From positions 186,001 through 250,000 of the forward strand of contig JAWKUB010000011.1 of assembly GCA_041398745.1 (NCBI GenBank): a DNA stretch of 64,000 bases, written 5' to 3'. The notes under the pieces are model-generated. The model was given only the letters and a program-made list of their open reading frames with translations. It had not been told where the DNA came from and did no database searches. A program made the position numbers and the translations under genes. Source of the stretch: JACKHO01 sp041398745 (GTDB taxonomy: Bacteria; Planctomycetota; Planctomycetia; Planctomycetales; Planctomycetaceae). This document shows positions 35,485 to 43,810 of the stretch, piece after piece (the stretch's first letter is position 1; each line of letters opens with the position of its first letter).

Positions 35485-35702
35485 GGGCTGTCGATGGATG
35501 GTCGCCGTACGCCAAATTCCCCCTCTCCCCCACAACAGACGATTCAATTTCTCACAACGCTCGTTGTGGGGGAGAGGGCCGGGGTGAGGGGGCGACTTCG
35601 CCAAGAATTCATGCGCTGGCAACGTTCGGCCCCCCTCATCTGGCCTTCGGCCATCTTCTCCCCCCAAAGGGTGGAGAAGAGATGCAAACCTTCATTGGAT
35701 AC
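35485..35702. repeat. MITE-like element C, relative of element A
   Basis: The centre has the hairpin CCCTCTCCCCCAC / GTGGGGGAGAGGG and the following GGGGTGAGGGGG. The next part (CTGGCAACGTTCGG, then CTGGCCTTCGGCCATCTTCT and CCCCAAAG) matches the element at 17302-17525 base for base over much of its length. The outer ends (near TCGATGGATGGTCGCC and AACCTTCATTGGATACATCG) are degraded forms of the same terminal repeat. It lies in the 327-base gap between the GTPase and VOC genes; the rest of the gap shows nothing. Confidence 0.68.
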
Positions 35703-35714
35703 ATCGTCACACAA

Positions 35715-36203
35715 TCAACCTGACGAGTCAGAACCGCCGGCCTGCTTCATCATTTCGTCAAAACGGCGTTCGACTTCTTCCTGCGTCACATCTTCCACGT
35801 GCGTGGCCAACGTCCATTGATGTCCGAAAGGATCTTTGAGCGTCCCGGCGCGGTCTCCGTAGAACTGATCCTGTACCTGTCGAATTTCAGTGGCTCCCGC
35901 ATCGAGTGCCTGCTGGAATGCTTCGTCCACATTGGGAACGTAAACCAACATGCTGACGGGTGAGCCCCCAATCGACTTCGGACTGAGTGCCCCCATGCCA
36001 GGATGCTCGTTGGCCAGCATCACGCGGGATTCGCCTATCACAATTTCCCCGTGTGCGAGCGTATTGTTTGGTCCATCCAGTCGCAGGACTTCTTTGGCCC
36101 CAAACGCCCGCTCGTAGAACTGAATGGCGGCGTTGCCATCGTGGACAATGAGGTACGGCGTGACCGTGGAAAAACCATCGGGAATCGGTTTGACGTCTGT
36201 CAT
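35715..36203 (-). CDS. VOC-family (glyoxalase-like, PhnB-type) protein
   Basis: A 162-residue protein with the paired beta-alpha-beta units of the vicinal oxygen chelate fold: VTPYLIVHDGNAAIQFYERAF, LAHGEIVIGESRVMLANEHP, SMLVYVPNVDEAFQQALDAG and RAGTLKDPFGHQWTLATHVEDV. The PFGHQW region and His/Glu at positions consistent with a metal site resemble PhnB-like proteins. The tail (EEVERRFDEMMKQAGG) is helical. The substrate is unknown; relatives detoxify or modify small molecules. Divergent from the DUF1501 gene at 36484. Confidence 0.85.
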   Translation of the reverse strand: MTDVKPIPDGFSTVTPYLIVHDGNAAIQFYERAFGAKEVLRLDGPNNTLAHGEIVIGESRVMLANEHPGMGALSPKSIGGSPVSMLVYVPNVDEAFQQALDAGATEIRQVQDQFYGDRAGTLKDPFGHQWTLATHVEDVTQEEVERRFDEMMKQAGGSDSSG

Positions 36204-36483
36204 GATGAGGACTCTGTTGGCTGATCATTACACCCAAGGAACGGCTCCAGTTGGCCGGTCTCAGCGCCCCAGTTTCACCGACGGAATCCCAAAATGCGAT
36301 CCCGGAGAGGCGCAGAACACGCAAATTGCAGATCGACCCATCAAAACTTGCCCATGTTTTCCTGAATGCCAATTGACCGGCTGGTTTTCGCCAAAGTACA
36401 GTTTACGGCGTTGTCGATTTTGATAAGTGACGATTTTCGCAGTTTTGAAGCTGCGTTTGGACACTGCTGAGAGGACGCTGCAC

Positions 36484-37845
36484 ATGATTTCGATTCTGGG
36501 ACGTCGTACTGCTGGAGCTGGTTCCTGTGACCGATTGAGTCGCCGTAGCTTTCTGACTGTCGGGGGATTTGCCCTCGGGGGACTTGGACTTTCCTCGGTG
36601 CTGCGTGCTAACGAAACGGAACGCTCGCACAAGGCGATCATTAACATCTACCTGCCGGGGGGGCCGTCGCACATTGACATGTTCGACCCCAAGCCCGACG
36701 CACCGCGCGAAGTGCGGGGGGAATTTAATCCTATTGCGACCAACGTCCCCGGAATCCAAATTTGCGAACTGTTTCCGCGCATCGCACAAATGATGGACAA
36801 GTTCGTCATTGTCCGTTCGCTCTCCGATTCCGACGGCGCACACGATGCCTATCAATGCATGACCGGTCGCAAGAAAAGTGACCGTCAACCACCCGGCGGC
36901 TGGCCCGCAGGGGGAGCGTGGGTTTCGCATTTGCAGGGAGCAGTCACCGAGGCCGTTCCGCCGCACATTGGACTGATGTATCAAACCGGTAACCGCACCT
37001 GGGGCGAACCAGGAACCGGAGGATTCCTCGGCGTCTCGCATTCGCCGTTCAACGTGCTCGGACGTGAAGCACGCAGTTCCTCGGAGAGCATGGTGCTGCA
37101 GGGGATTACACTCGAGCGTCTGCAAGACCGCGTCGCCCTGCGGCAGTCGATTGACGGTTTGAAGAACGAACTTGATACCGGCGCGACCATGGAAAGCATG
37201 GACGTTTCCATGCAGCAGGCCATGGGCATTCTCACCAGTTCGCAACTGGCCGATGCACTCGACCTTTCGAAAGAAGACCCCGCCGTTCTCGCTCGGTACG
37301 GCGAAAGCAACGAGCAGTTCCAGCGTGACGGCGCTCCGCAAATGGTCGAGAACTTCTGCGTGGCCCGGCGACTCGTCGAAGCGGGAGCCCGCTTCGTTTC
37401 CATGAACTACAGCCGCTGGGACTGGCACGGCGGCGACGGCATGAACTTCCCCAAGTCGCGTGAAGAGTTCCCGAAACTCGATCAGGCCGTGGCCGCCCTC
37501 GTCACCGATCTCCACGAGCGCGGACTCGACAAAGACGTCTCGATTGTCATGTGGGGCGAGTTCGGTCGGACTCCGAGAATCAACAGCAACAACAGCCGCG
37601 ACCACTGGCCCGCCGCGAACGAATGCCTCATGGCCGGCGGCGGCATGCGGACCGGTCAGGTCATTGGAGCCACCAACAAGGACGGCGAACGCCCGACCGA
37701 CCGTCCCGTCCGCTTCCAGGAAGTCTTCGCCACACTCTACCGCAACGCCGGCATCGACACCGGCGCCGTCCGCATTTTCGACCAGGGCGGCACCCCCCGC
37801 TACCTCGTCGACGGTGACGTCGAACCAATGCGCGAAGTTATTTAG
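36484..37845 (+). CDS. Tat-exported DUF1501 protein
   Basis: A 453-residue protein of the DUF1501 family (alkaline-phosphatase-like fold) abundant in planctomycetes, usually paired with DUF1553 proteins of unknown function. A twin-arginine leader is seen in DRLSRRSFLTVGGFALGGLGL. Typical segments are NIYLPGGPSHIDMFDPKPDAP, GEFNPIATNVPGIQI, IAQMMDKFVIVRSL, RRLVEAGARFVSMNY, VIVMWGEFGRTPRIN (with S in place of one V: IVMWGEFGRTP) and SRDHWPAANECLMAGGG. ATG 36484 has GAGAGGA eight bases upstream; the frame is open back to 36427. No DUF1553 partner lies in the window. Confidence 0.9.
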   Translation: MISILGRRTAGAGSCDRLSRRSFLTVGGFALGGLGLSSVLRANETERSHKAIINIYLPGGPSHIDMFDPKPDAPREVRGEFNPIATNVPGIQICELFPRIAQMMDKFVIVRSLSDSDGAHDAYQCMTGRKKSDRQPPGGWPAGGAWVSHLQGAVTEAVPPHIGLMYQTGNRTWGEPGTGGFLGVSHSPFNVLGREARSSSESMVLQGITLERLQDRVALRQSIDGLKNELDTGATMESMDVSMQQAMGILTSSQLADALDLSKEDPAVLARYGESNEQFQRDGAPQMVENFCVARRLVEAGARFVSMNYSRWDWHGGDGMNFPKSREEFPKLDQAVAALVTDLHERGLDKDVSIVMWGEFGRTPRINSNNSRDHWPAANECLMAGGGMRTGQVIGATNKDGERPTDRPVRFQEVFATLYRNAGIDTGAVRIFDQGGTPRYLVDGDVEPMREVI

Positions 37846-38201
37846 AACCCAGTAGGCCGGACCGACCAACGGGAGTTCCGGCAAAGTTTTCCAAGTCAAT
37901 GAGATAGCAATTCACGCTGCGCCACTGCTCTGTGAGCAGTGCATTTGCACAAGGAGCACACGTCGAAGAGAGGTAGGCTGGGATAGCCGGTAGGCGTATC
38001 CCAGCTAAGGGGCGTCCAATGAAATGCCGAATTGGGTCCAGTTTCCTTCTTTGACAAACTGCATTGGACAATGGGTTTGACTTTCGGCAACTCAGCCTGC
38101 GACCTAGGGGCACGGGCATGGCACAACAGACTTTATCACTCTGGGGCGGATTTCCCTTGACGTAAAGTCGTTTAATCCACTCTTCCAACTTAGGGAACGC
38201 A
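37846..38201. other. Intergenic region with repeat fragment and hairpin
   Basis: No gene is supported. GTAGGCCGGACCGACC...GGAGTTCCGGC at 37851-37879 is a short copy of the GTAGGCCGG family (see 40711 and 55392). At about 37978-38007 CTGGGATA and TATCCCAG form a hairpin. The last 60 bases before 38202 should hold the promoter of the next gene. Confidence 0.5.
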
Positions 38202-38957
38202 ATGAAAAACGCTGTCGTGACACCGCCGCCATCAACCGATTCGAATCAAAGCATCGCGGAACTCGTCGATAAAAGGCTGGCTTACTATGCAAAGATATTC
38301 GGCATTACGAACGTTGTAGTGTTCTTCTCAGCTGCCGCATACGTTCTGTTCGTACTGCCAAATCAGGCGGCGAATCTTGCAACCAGCCAAGCTGTCACTC
38401 AGATGACGTCTTCCCACAAATTGATTGATGGGCTCGCAAAGGACGCAGCAGCTGACATTCGCAATGCACAAGTGTCACTTGCAGATTTGAGTCAAGAGGT
38501 GAAGGTCGCAGATGCAAAGCTCAAATCGATGAAAGCTGTGGCCGAGCTAAGCGACGAGGAGAAGTCTCAAATCGTTGAATTGGTTCGTGACCTTCAGCCA
38601 TATTCAAGTGCGACAGACTATGTGAAGGACACGGAACGGTTGAGGCAAGTTGCAAGTCGGCAACCTGTACGGTTGACAACGACCAGGGTTACGTTCACCG
38701 GCGCCACCGCTGCCCAGAAAGGGGATTACCTTCTTAGTGCTAATCCAATCCATTTGTCGCCACCTGAGGCTCCGGAGGGATACGAAATCCTCGGAGCTTG
38801 GCTCACGCCACTTAATCACAAGGGAGCCTCTACTGAGAATCCCTTGGTTATCTACGTCGACAGCTTTGAAGGAACTGATGTGAAATTGAAAGCCGATGGC
38901 CCGACCGATTCTGGGCGTTTCACCATGCACCTTCACGTTTTGTGGGCACGCAAGTGA
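38202..38957 (+). CDS. Membrane protein with coiled coil, function unknown
   Basis: A 251-residue protein. Residues 32-54 form one transmembrane span (FGITNVVVFFSAAAYVLFVL). After it, residues about 60-140 are a long helical stretch (SQEVKVADAKLKSMKAVAELSDEEKSQIVELVRDL) likely to be a coiled coil, and the C-terminal 90 residues look like a beta sandwich (RVTFTGATAAQKGDYLLSANP, ENPLVIYVDSFEGTDVKL). Most of the protein is probably periplasmic. No family recognised. GGGAACG precedes ATG 38202. Confidence 0.62.
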   Translation: MKNAVVTPPPSTDSNQSIAELVDKRLAYYAKIFGITNVVVFFSAAAYVLFVLPNQAANLATSQAVTQMTSSHKLIDGLAKDAAADIRNAQVSLADLSQEVKVADAKLKSMKAVAELSDEEKSQIVELVRDLQPYSSATDYVKDTERLRQVASRQPVRLTTTRVTFTGATAAQKGDYLLSANPIHLSPPEAPEGYEILGAWLTPLNHKGASTENPLVIYVDSFEGTDVKLKADGPTDSGRFTMHLHVLWARK

Positions 38958-39022
38958 TAGCGGAAAGTAGGGTCCCGCTGTGCGGACCAACCACTGTATT
39001 CTGAAACAAGAGGACCCACCCA

Positions 39023-40384
39023 ATGGCCACACGACTTGGTTGTACTGAGTTTCAACAACGCACGCGGCGGCGGAGTTTTTTGCAGGCGGGGGCGCTCGGT
39101 GTGGCGGGGCTGAGTCTTTCGCAGCTCTTTCAGCTCGAGGCGCAGGCGGCGTCGGGCAACACGAAAGATCACTCCGTCATCATTCTCTGGATGCGGGGTG
39201 GGCCGTCGCAGCATGAGACTTGGGATCCCAAGCCGGAGGCGCCTGTGGACTACCGCGGGGCGTTTGGGGCCATCGACACGAACGTGCCGGGCATTCAAAT
39301 TGTCGACCTCATGCCGCAGTGCGCGAAAATCATGGACAAGTGGTCCATTGTCCGCAGCCTGCATCATGACAACGCCGGACACTCGGCGGGTGATCAAATT
39401 CTCTTCACGGGGCATCCTCCCGGACCGCAGGCGGACGTCAACTACCAGCCGAGTTGCGGATCGATTGTCTCGAAACAACTCGGACACCTCTCGCCCGAAC
39501 TGCCGCCGTATGTGGTCATTCCCCGTCAGGTACCGGGGACTGATGCGGCGTACCTGGGGGCCGCACATCGCCCCTATGAAACGGAAGCAGACCCCGCTGG
39601 TGACGGGCCGTTTCAGGTGCGGGGATTCACTCCGCTCGAAGGAATTTCGACCGACCGTTTCGACACCCGCAAAACGCTGTTGCAAAACGTCGACCGGCTG
39701 CGGGCGGCCATTGACCGCGAAGGACAAATGGACGCCCTCGACGAATTCCAGCAGAAGGCGTGGTCCATTCTCACCTCCAGCAAAGCGGCGGACGCGTTCA
39801 ACCTCGACGCCGAACCGCAGGCCGTGCGCGACCGTTACGGATTCATGCCGACCTACAATCCCGGCGTGCCGAATCGGTGCAGTGCGAGTGCATTCAGTCA
39901 ACGCATGCTGCTGGCCCGGCGACTGGTGGAAGCGGGCGTGCGACTGGTAACCGTCGACTGCCGCTGGTGGGATACGCACGTCGAAGGCTTCGACTCCATG
40001 CAGAACGGATTCCTGCCCCGCTGGGATCAATGCTACTCCGCCCTCATTGAAGACCTGGACCAGCGCGGCCTGCTGGAAACGACCATGGTCATCGCCTGGG
40101 GCGAATTCGGTCGCTCACCAAGGGTCAACAAAGACAACGGTCGCGACCACTACCCCAACGTCTTCAGCGCCGCGTTAGCGGGCGGACCAGTACAAGGCGG
40201 TCGCATCGTCGGCTCCTCCGACCCCAAAGGCGCATTCCCGCTGGAAAATCCCAAACACCCCCAAGACGTCCTCGCCACCATGTACCGCCACCTGGGCGTC
40301 GACACCGATGTTCACTACGAAAACTCGGCGGGGCGACCAATCAAGGTGTTGCCGTTTGGTGAACCGTTGAGTGAGTTAGTGTGA
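39023..40384 (+). CDS. Tat-exported DUF1501 protein, second copy
   Basis: A 453-residue DUF1501 protein distinct from the one at 36484. Leader RTRRRSFLQAGALGVAGLSL with the arginine pair. Core words are VIILWMRGGPSQHETWDPKPEAP, GAFGAIDTNVPGIQIVDLMPQ, IMDKWSIVRSLHHDN, RRLVEAGVRLVTVD, MVIAWGEFGRSPRVNKDNGRDHYPN and LGVDTDVHYEN; His and Asp-rich segments match metal-dependent phosphatase-like proteins. The stop overlaps the next gene's ATG by one base (TGATG), so the two are translationally coupled. Confidence 0.9.
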   Translation: MATRLGCTEFQQRTRRRSFLQAGALGVAGLSLSQLFQLEAQAASGNTKDHSVIILWMRGGPSQHETWDPKPEAPVDYRGAFGAIDTNVPGIQIVDLMPQCAKIMDKWSIVRSLHHDNAGHSAGDQILFTGHPPGPQADVNYQPSCGSIVSKQLGHLSPELPPYVVIPRQVPGTDAAYLGAAHRPYETEADPAGDGPFQVRGFTPLEGISTDRFDTRKTLLQNVDRLRAAIDREGQMDALDEFQQKAWSILTSSKAADAFNLDAEPQAVRDRYGFMPTYNPGVPNRCSASAFSQRMLLARRLVEAGVRLVTVDCRWWDTHVEGFDSMQNGFLPRWDQCYSALIEDLDQRGLLETTMVIAWGEFGRSPRVNKDNGRDHYPNVFSAALAGGPVQGGRIVGSSDPKGAFPLENPKHPQDVLATMYRHLGVDTDVHYENSAGRPIKVLPFGEPLSELV

Positions 40385-40713
40385 TGCCATTGTTCGATCT
40401 GAATAGTGTTCGGGATACGTTTCACCAGATGCTGCATCCCACGTGGTCCCAGAAATTGTTCTGGTGGATCGCTCGAACAATGTTCGGGATGCAGACACCA
40501 CTTCCTGAGGATCGCACGAATTACTTCCCAACGCTTGCGATTCTCGATTCCATGACGAAGGCAGAAAGAGCCAATCCATACAGCATTGGCCGTTCCCAAG
40601 TAGCGCGAATCGCAGCCGGGAGTGGCACGGAAAAATGGATGGTACGCGACACGCTCCGCACTTGGCGGGAACAGGCTCGCATGTTTGAACAACATACGCG
40701 ACGACGCCCGTAG
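40384..40713 (+). CDS. Stand-alone SRP54 M-domain-like protein
   Basis: A 109-residue protein that resembles only the C-terminal M domain of SRP54/Ffh. FDLNSVRDTFHQM matches the first helix of the domain (in Ffh FTLDNFLEQLRQM), and ILDSMTKAERANPYSI with GRSQVARIAAGSGTEKWMV matches the 4.5S RNA-binding helices (in Ffh SMTxKERxxP...GSRxxRIAxGSG), followed by RDTLRTWREQARMF. The NG GTPase part is absent, and the hydrophobic region is short (WSQKLFWWIARTMFGM). The Ffh Arg-Lys pair is changed (SQVAR), so RNA binding is uncertain. ATG 40384 overlaps the DUF1501 stop by one base. A role in targeting, or in regulation by RNA, is inferred. Confidence 0.78.
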   Translation: MPLFDLNSVRDTFHQMLHPTWSQKLFWWIARTMFGMQTPLPEDRTNYFPTLAILDSMTKAERANPYSIGRSQVARIAAGSGTEKWMVRDTLRTWREQARMFEQHTRRRP

Positions 40714-40741
40714 GCCGAACCGACCAAAGGGAGTTCCGGCG
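40711..40741. repeat. GTAGGCCGaACCGACC repeat fragment
   Basis: GTAGGCCGAACCGACC...GGGAGTTCCGGCG matches 37851-37879 apart from two or three bases and is related to the element at 55392-55533. Confidence 0.6.
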
Positions 40742-40767
40742 TTCGCTTAGACAATTGAGGCAAACAA

Positions 40768-42063
40768 ATGACGAATTCATGCCCCCTTGCCTTGCTTTTG
40801 CTGAGCATTCTCAGTGGAGTTGCCATAAGCGAAGAGAAGAATCCGAATCCTGATGATGTGCAAACTGCGTGCGACTTGGTTGGCGCACTCGACACAACAA
40901 TCAAACGCCCCTCCTGGTCCTCACATTTGCATGGCGACTCAATTGCTTTTGAACAAGCATTGATGCAAATCATTGAGTTAGGACCGGCAGCCGAATCACC
41001 ACTTTCAAAGAAGATCCTAAGTGAAGAACAGCAGCTGATTGATGTCAGGCAACGATTAGAGAATCTGAGTTTTGAGGACAAAGGGTTTTGGGCAGCACAC
41101 AACGAAGTCGACCGCCTGAGTAATAATACAGAACTCCTGACCGCGCTCAGACGGATTCAGGGACATCCTGATCCTCTACAGATTCGGGTTACTCAGCCGA
41201 ACACTCTCAAGGCAATTCCAGGAAGACTTCCGATCTATTCAGTGGAACTGGTCTCTCACGACATCGAGCAAAAATCGATCTGGGCTCAACTCATCCCGCA
41301 TTACCACGGTACGCGCCGGCAAGCGCAATGGCGATTTGAAGTCAGGAATGAGGCCGGAACAGTGCTCCCTGTTCGCGCAAACGAAAACATGTTTAGATTT
41401 GGAGGTGGCATCAAGTCCGACGGTTGGCTTCCATTCGGGGAAATACTGGAAACTGAGTTGGCGCTGGATGATTACGTCGAGATCAATAAGCCAGGTCGAT
41501 ACTCTGTCACAATTCTCTACCACTCCAAGTATGCCATTGCGGACCTGACCGACAATGATGTCATCAAAGATCTCATCATCTACCGTTCGCCAACATTTGA
41601 ATTGACTGTGCAACCGGGGACGAAGCTGGTCGTTGAATCGAATCCAGAAGTGACGACACTTGCAGCAGAGTATATTTCGAACTTGCCAACAGAAGGCGTG
41701 GTGAAGGTTGTCCGAGGGGTTTACGACGAGGACGACTATGGATTCGTCCCGGCGGATTCAGCAATGGGAAAACTCCTGCTGTTGAATTGGAAAGCCGTCC
41801 CGGCACTGTTGGATTCACTGCAGAGTTCGGAGTTGTCAGTCCACCAGAAATCCGTCGTGCTGTCCCTTCTTTACACCATCACAATGGAACGCACCCTCGC
41901 CCCGAATCTCCATTGGGACGCGTTTCCCGATTGCGATATCAGGTCTGGCAAAAGGGAATACGTTTCATTTGTTACTGGGAAACGACAAGTTGATCCTGAA
42001 AAGCAGGCTTCACTCATCCAGAAATGGCTGAGGTATCGCGAAGATTACCTCGAAATACGATGA
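40768..42063 (+). CDS. Exported protein of unknown function
   Basis: A 431-residue protein with a signal peptide (LALLLLSILSGVAISEE). The mature part appears to have a helical N-terminal region (EEQQLIDVRQRLENLSFEDKG) and beta-rich middle (LPIYSVELVSHDIEQKSIWAQLIPHY, WRFEVRNEAGTVLPV, YSVTILYHSKYAIADL, PTFELTVQPGTKLV), similar to the extracellular domains that describe parameter records in planctomycete proteins; I cannot name a family. The C-terminal part is helical. GAGG lies eight bases upstream of ATG 40768. Confidence 0.65.
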   Translation: MTNSCPLALLLLSILSGVAISEEKNPNPDDVQTACDLVGALDTTIKRPSWSSHLHGDSIAFEQALMQIIELGPAAESPLSKKILSEEQQLIDVRQRLENLSFEDKGFWAAHNEVDRLSNNTELLTALRRIQGHPDPLQIRVTQPNTLKAIPGRLPIYSVELVSHDIEQKSIWAQLIPHYHGTRRQAQWRFEVRNEAGTVLPVRANENMFRFGGGIKSDGWLPFGEILETELALDDYVEINKPGRYSVTILYHSKYAIADLTDNDVIKDLIIYRSPTFELTVQPGTKLVVESNPEVTTLAAEYISNLPTEGVVKVVRGVYDEDDYGFVPADSAMGKLLLLNWKAVPALLDSLQSSELSVHQKSVVLSLLYTITMERTLAPNLHWDAFPDCDIRSGKREYVSFVTGKRQVDPEKQASLIQKWLRYREDYLEIR

Positions 42064-42082
42064 GTAGCTGTAGGGCAGACTC

Positions 42083-42243
42083 CCGCGAGGTGGCCCATCC
42101 GCCCGTTCAGGGCGGTTGGGTGCCGCAGGCCCAAGATGATTCTTCATCCGGTGTCTTTCGCTGGCACGCGTCCCATTGAATTGGAACGCACGTGAGAGGG
42201 CATCTTGTCGCTGTGCGACCCGACCGATTCGGTCAGGCCACCT
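42083..42243. repeat. REP-like repeat R4, distant copy of R1-R3
   Basis: GAGGTGGCCCATCCGCCCGT ... GGGTGCCGCAGGCCCAAGATGATTC (42085-42142) resembles R1/R2 near the RAYT gene, and CATCTTGTCGCTGTGCGACCCGACCG (42201-42226) resembles R2/R3. This solo copy lies about 12 kb from the RAYT gene, between two convergent genes, where it fills the gap of 42064-42249. Confidence 0.68.
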
Positions 42244-42249
42244 TGAAAA

Positions 42250-42783
42250 TTAGAAAGCAACTGACCGAGCATTCTCAGCCAGCCACTCTTCAATTGCCTG
42301 CTGAGAGTACCGGCGCTCAGGTGCGGTCTTCAGGATATTCTGCTGGTAACTGAGCAACGCTTCTTCTGGTGTCATTCCGTCAACAGCCGTAATCCCATTT
42401 TTGAGTCGGTAGGGAATGAGGTAGACCGCGCTTTCACCAAATCGTGGGGGATCTGATCCGCTCGTGGTTACAGTACTGGCCAGTTCCCAGCCAATTTGTC
42501 CGGGAGTCAATCCCGGTGAGCCATTCGCGGTGGCCCAGTCGGAGACGTCGTTCGTTGTAATGCGATCCGAAACTGTCACTCCATTTTCGATGAGGATGGT
42601 TCGATCAGCACCCGTGAGTACGCATTTGTAATTCTGTTCTTCAGTGACGTGTGTGCCGCCCCAGTTCAACAGCCAGACGCTGACGGCAACAATCAGGATC
42701 ATGCCCAATAGTGCAGCTGCGATCTTGGGCTTCCAGTAGCGGTCAGCCGCAGATGCTCGTGACGGACCTGGATTAGCATCCAT
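42250..42783 (-). CDS. Membrane-anchored protein of unknown function
   Basis: A 177-residue protein with one transmembrane span (about 17-37: IAAALLGMILIVAVSVWLLN). The external part has SDRITTNDVSDWATANGSPGLTPGQIGWELAS and SAVYLIPYRLKNGITAVDGMTPEEALLSYQQNILKTA. No family recognised. The frame is open to 42879; the start at ATG 42783 gives a normal short cytoplasmic end. The 280 bases upstream to 43066 hold no gene I can support. Confidence 0.55.
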   Translation of the reverse strand: MDANPGPSRASAADRYWKPKIAAALLGMILIVAVSVWLLNWGGTHVTEEQNYKCVLTGADRTILIENGVTVSDRITTNDVSDWATANGSPGLTPGQIGWELASTVTTSGSDPPRFGESAVYLIPYRLKNGITAVDGMTPEEALLSYQQNILKTAPERRYSQQAIEEWLAENARSVAF

Positions 42784-43066
42784 GACATGCTCGTTGAATG
42801 ACGGTGTGACTTGGGGATTGCAGATAGTTCGACGACGCAGGGCCGGGAAGAGTTCCGCGAATTGTTGCCGTGTCGTCAATGAATGGCATTATTGTGACGC
42901 ACCACGAGTTTGCGGCATGGTTATCAGAGAGTCGCCACAAAGAACACGCATCGCCACGATATGAGTGTCGGTCCGTGGAGAATGAAATATAGGAATATGT
43001 TCCAGGAGATTTCACAGATGTAGTGCAGGGCAGGGGGTGACAGGCAATCCGTGGCACACGATCCGT

Positions 43067-43810
43067 TTACTCGCTGCCAGCTTCGTCGTCCGGAACCGCC
43101 GGACCGACGGGAATCAGGAGGGGGAGTGACGTCTGGACTTGGTCCACGACGATGAACAGGATGATCAAACCGGCGGCGATGAATTGGTACCAGGTCAGAC
43201 CGAAGGCGATGCGGGGCTCGGGTCTGATGAATTCGGTCAGGAATCGATAGCCTGCGTAGCTGATGAAATAGAGCCGGATCAGGCGGTCTTTGAACCATCC
43301 TTGCCAGAGGCAATACGTCATAAGAGCGGCGGCGGTGATGTGAAAGAGTGATTCATAGATTTGCGTGGGGTGGCGCGGAATGCCATCGGCGAAGGTGACC
43401 CCCCACGGCAATGATGTCGGCGTACCGAAACAGCAACCGCCGTTGAAGCAGGCAAGTCGGCCAATGGCAATGCCAATGGCGACGGGGACGGCGAAGCGAT
43501 CGCCGGTGGAGACTTTGACATCGGCACACCATTTGGCGAGTTCGACACCCAGATAACCGCCGACGAGGCCGAACAGAATTGTCTTGCCGTTGCCGAGCCA
43601 TCCCTGCCAGGAACAGAGGGCGGAGAGGTCGTCGAACAGATAGGGGAGGCGGGCAAAAATGAAGCTGCCGGAAAAGGCTCCCAGCATGACCGCGCCGTAC
43701 TGAGCCGGGGTGAGTGTCAGCTTTCTGCCCGTCGAACGAAACAGAATGGCCGACACCACCAGCGCCAGCAGCATGAGTGCCGAATAATTCCACGGAGGGA
43801 GTGCCAACAT
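43067..43810 (-). CDS. Lgt-like prolipoprotein diacylglyceryl transferase homologue
   Basis: A 247-residue membrane protein with about seven spans, similar to Lgt, which attaches diacylglycerol to prelipoprotein cysteines. The Lgt signature region appears as GIAIGRLACFNGGCCFG and RHPTQIYES near the C-terminus. Typical Lgt has GRIGNFxNG and a His in the segment HGGxxG; here the corresponding segment reads GLVGGYLG without His. Thus it is a divergent branch and may transfer another lipid head group. Its ATG overlaps the stop of the radical SAM gene by one base (TAATG). Lipid chemistry linked to that enzyme is the natural inference. Confidence 0.82.
   Translation of the reverse strand: MLALPPWNYSALMLLALVVSAILFRSTGRKLTLTPAQYGAVMLGAFSGSFIFARLPYLFDDLSALCSWQGWLGNGKTILFGLVGGYLGVELAKWCADVKVSTGDRFAVPVAIGIAIGRLACFNGGCCFGTPTSLPWGVTFADGIPRHPTQIYESLFHITAAALMTYCLWQGWFKDRLIRLYFISYAGYRFLTEFIRPEPRIAFGLTWYQFIAAGLIILFIVVDQVQTSLPLLIPVGPAVPDDEAGSE

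Noticed and set aside
36403..37899. Long open frame of 498 codons on the minus strand opposite the first DUF1501 gene
   Set aside because: It mirrors the coding strand of a well-supported gene, lacks recognisable motifs and has no start context; codon bias of the real gene creates it.
38933..40030. Minus-strand frame of 365 codons opposite the second DUF1501 gene
   Set aside because: Same reason; no protein motifs and complete overlap with a coupled gene pair.
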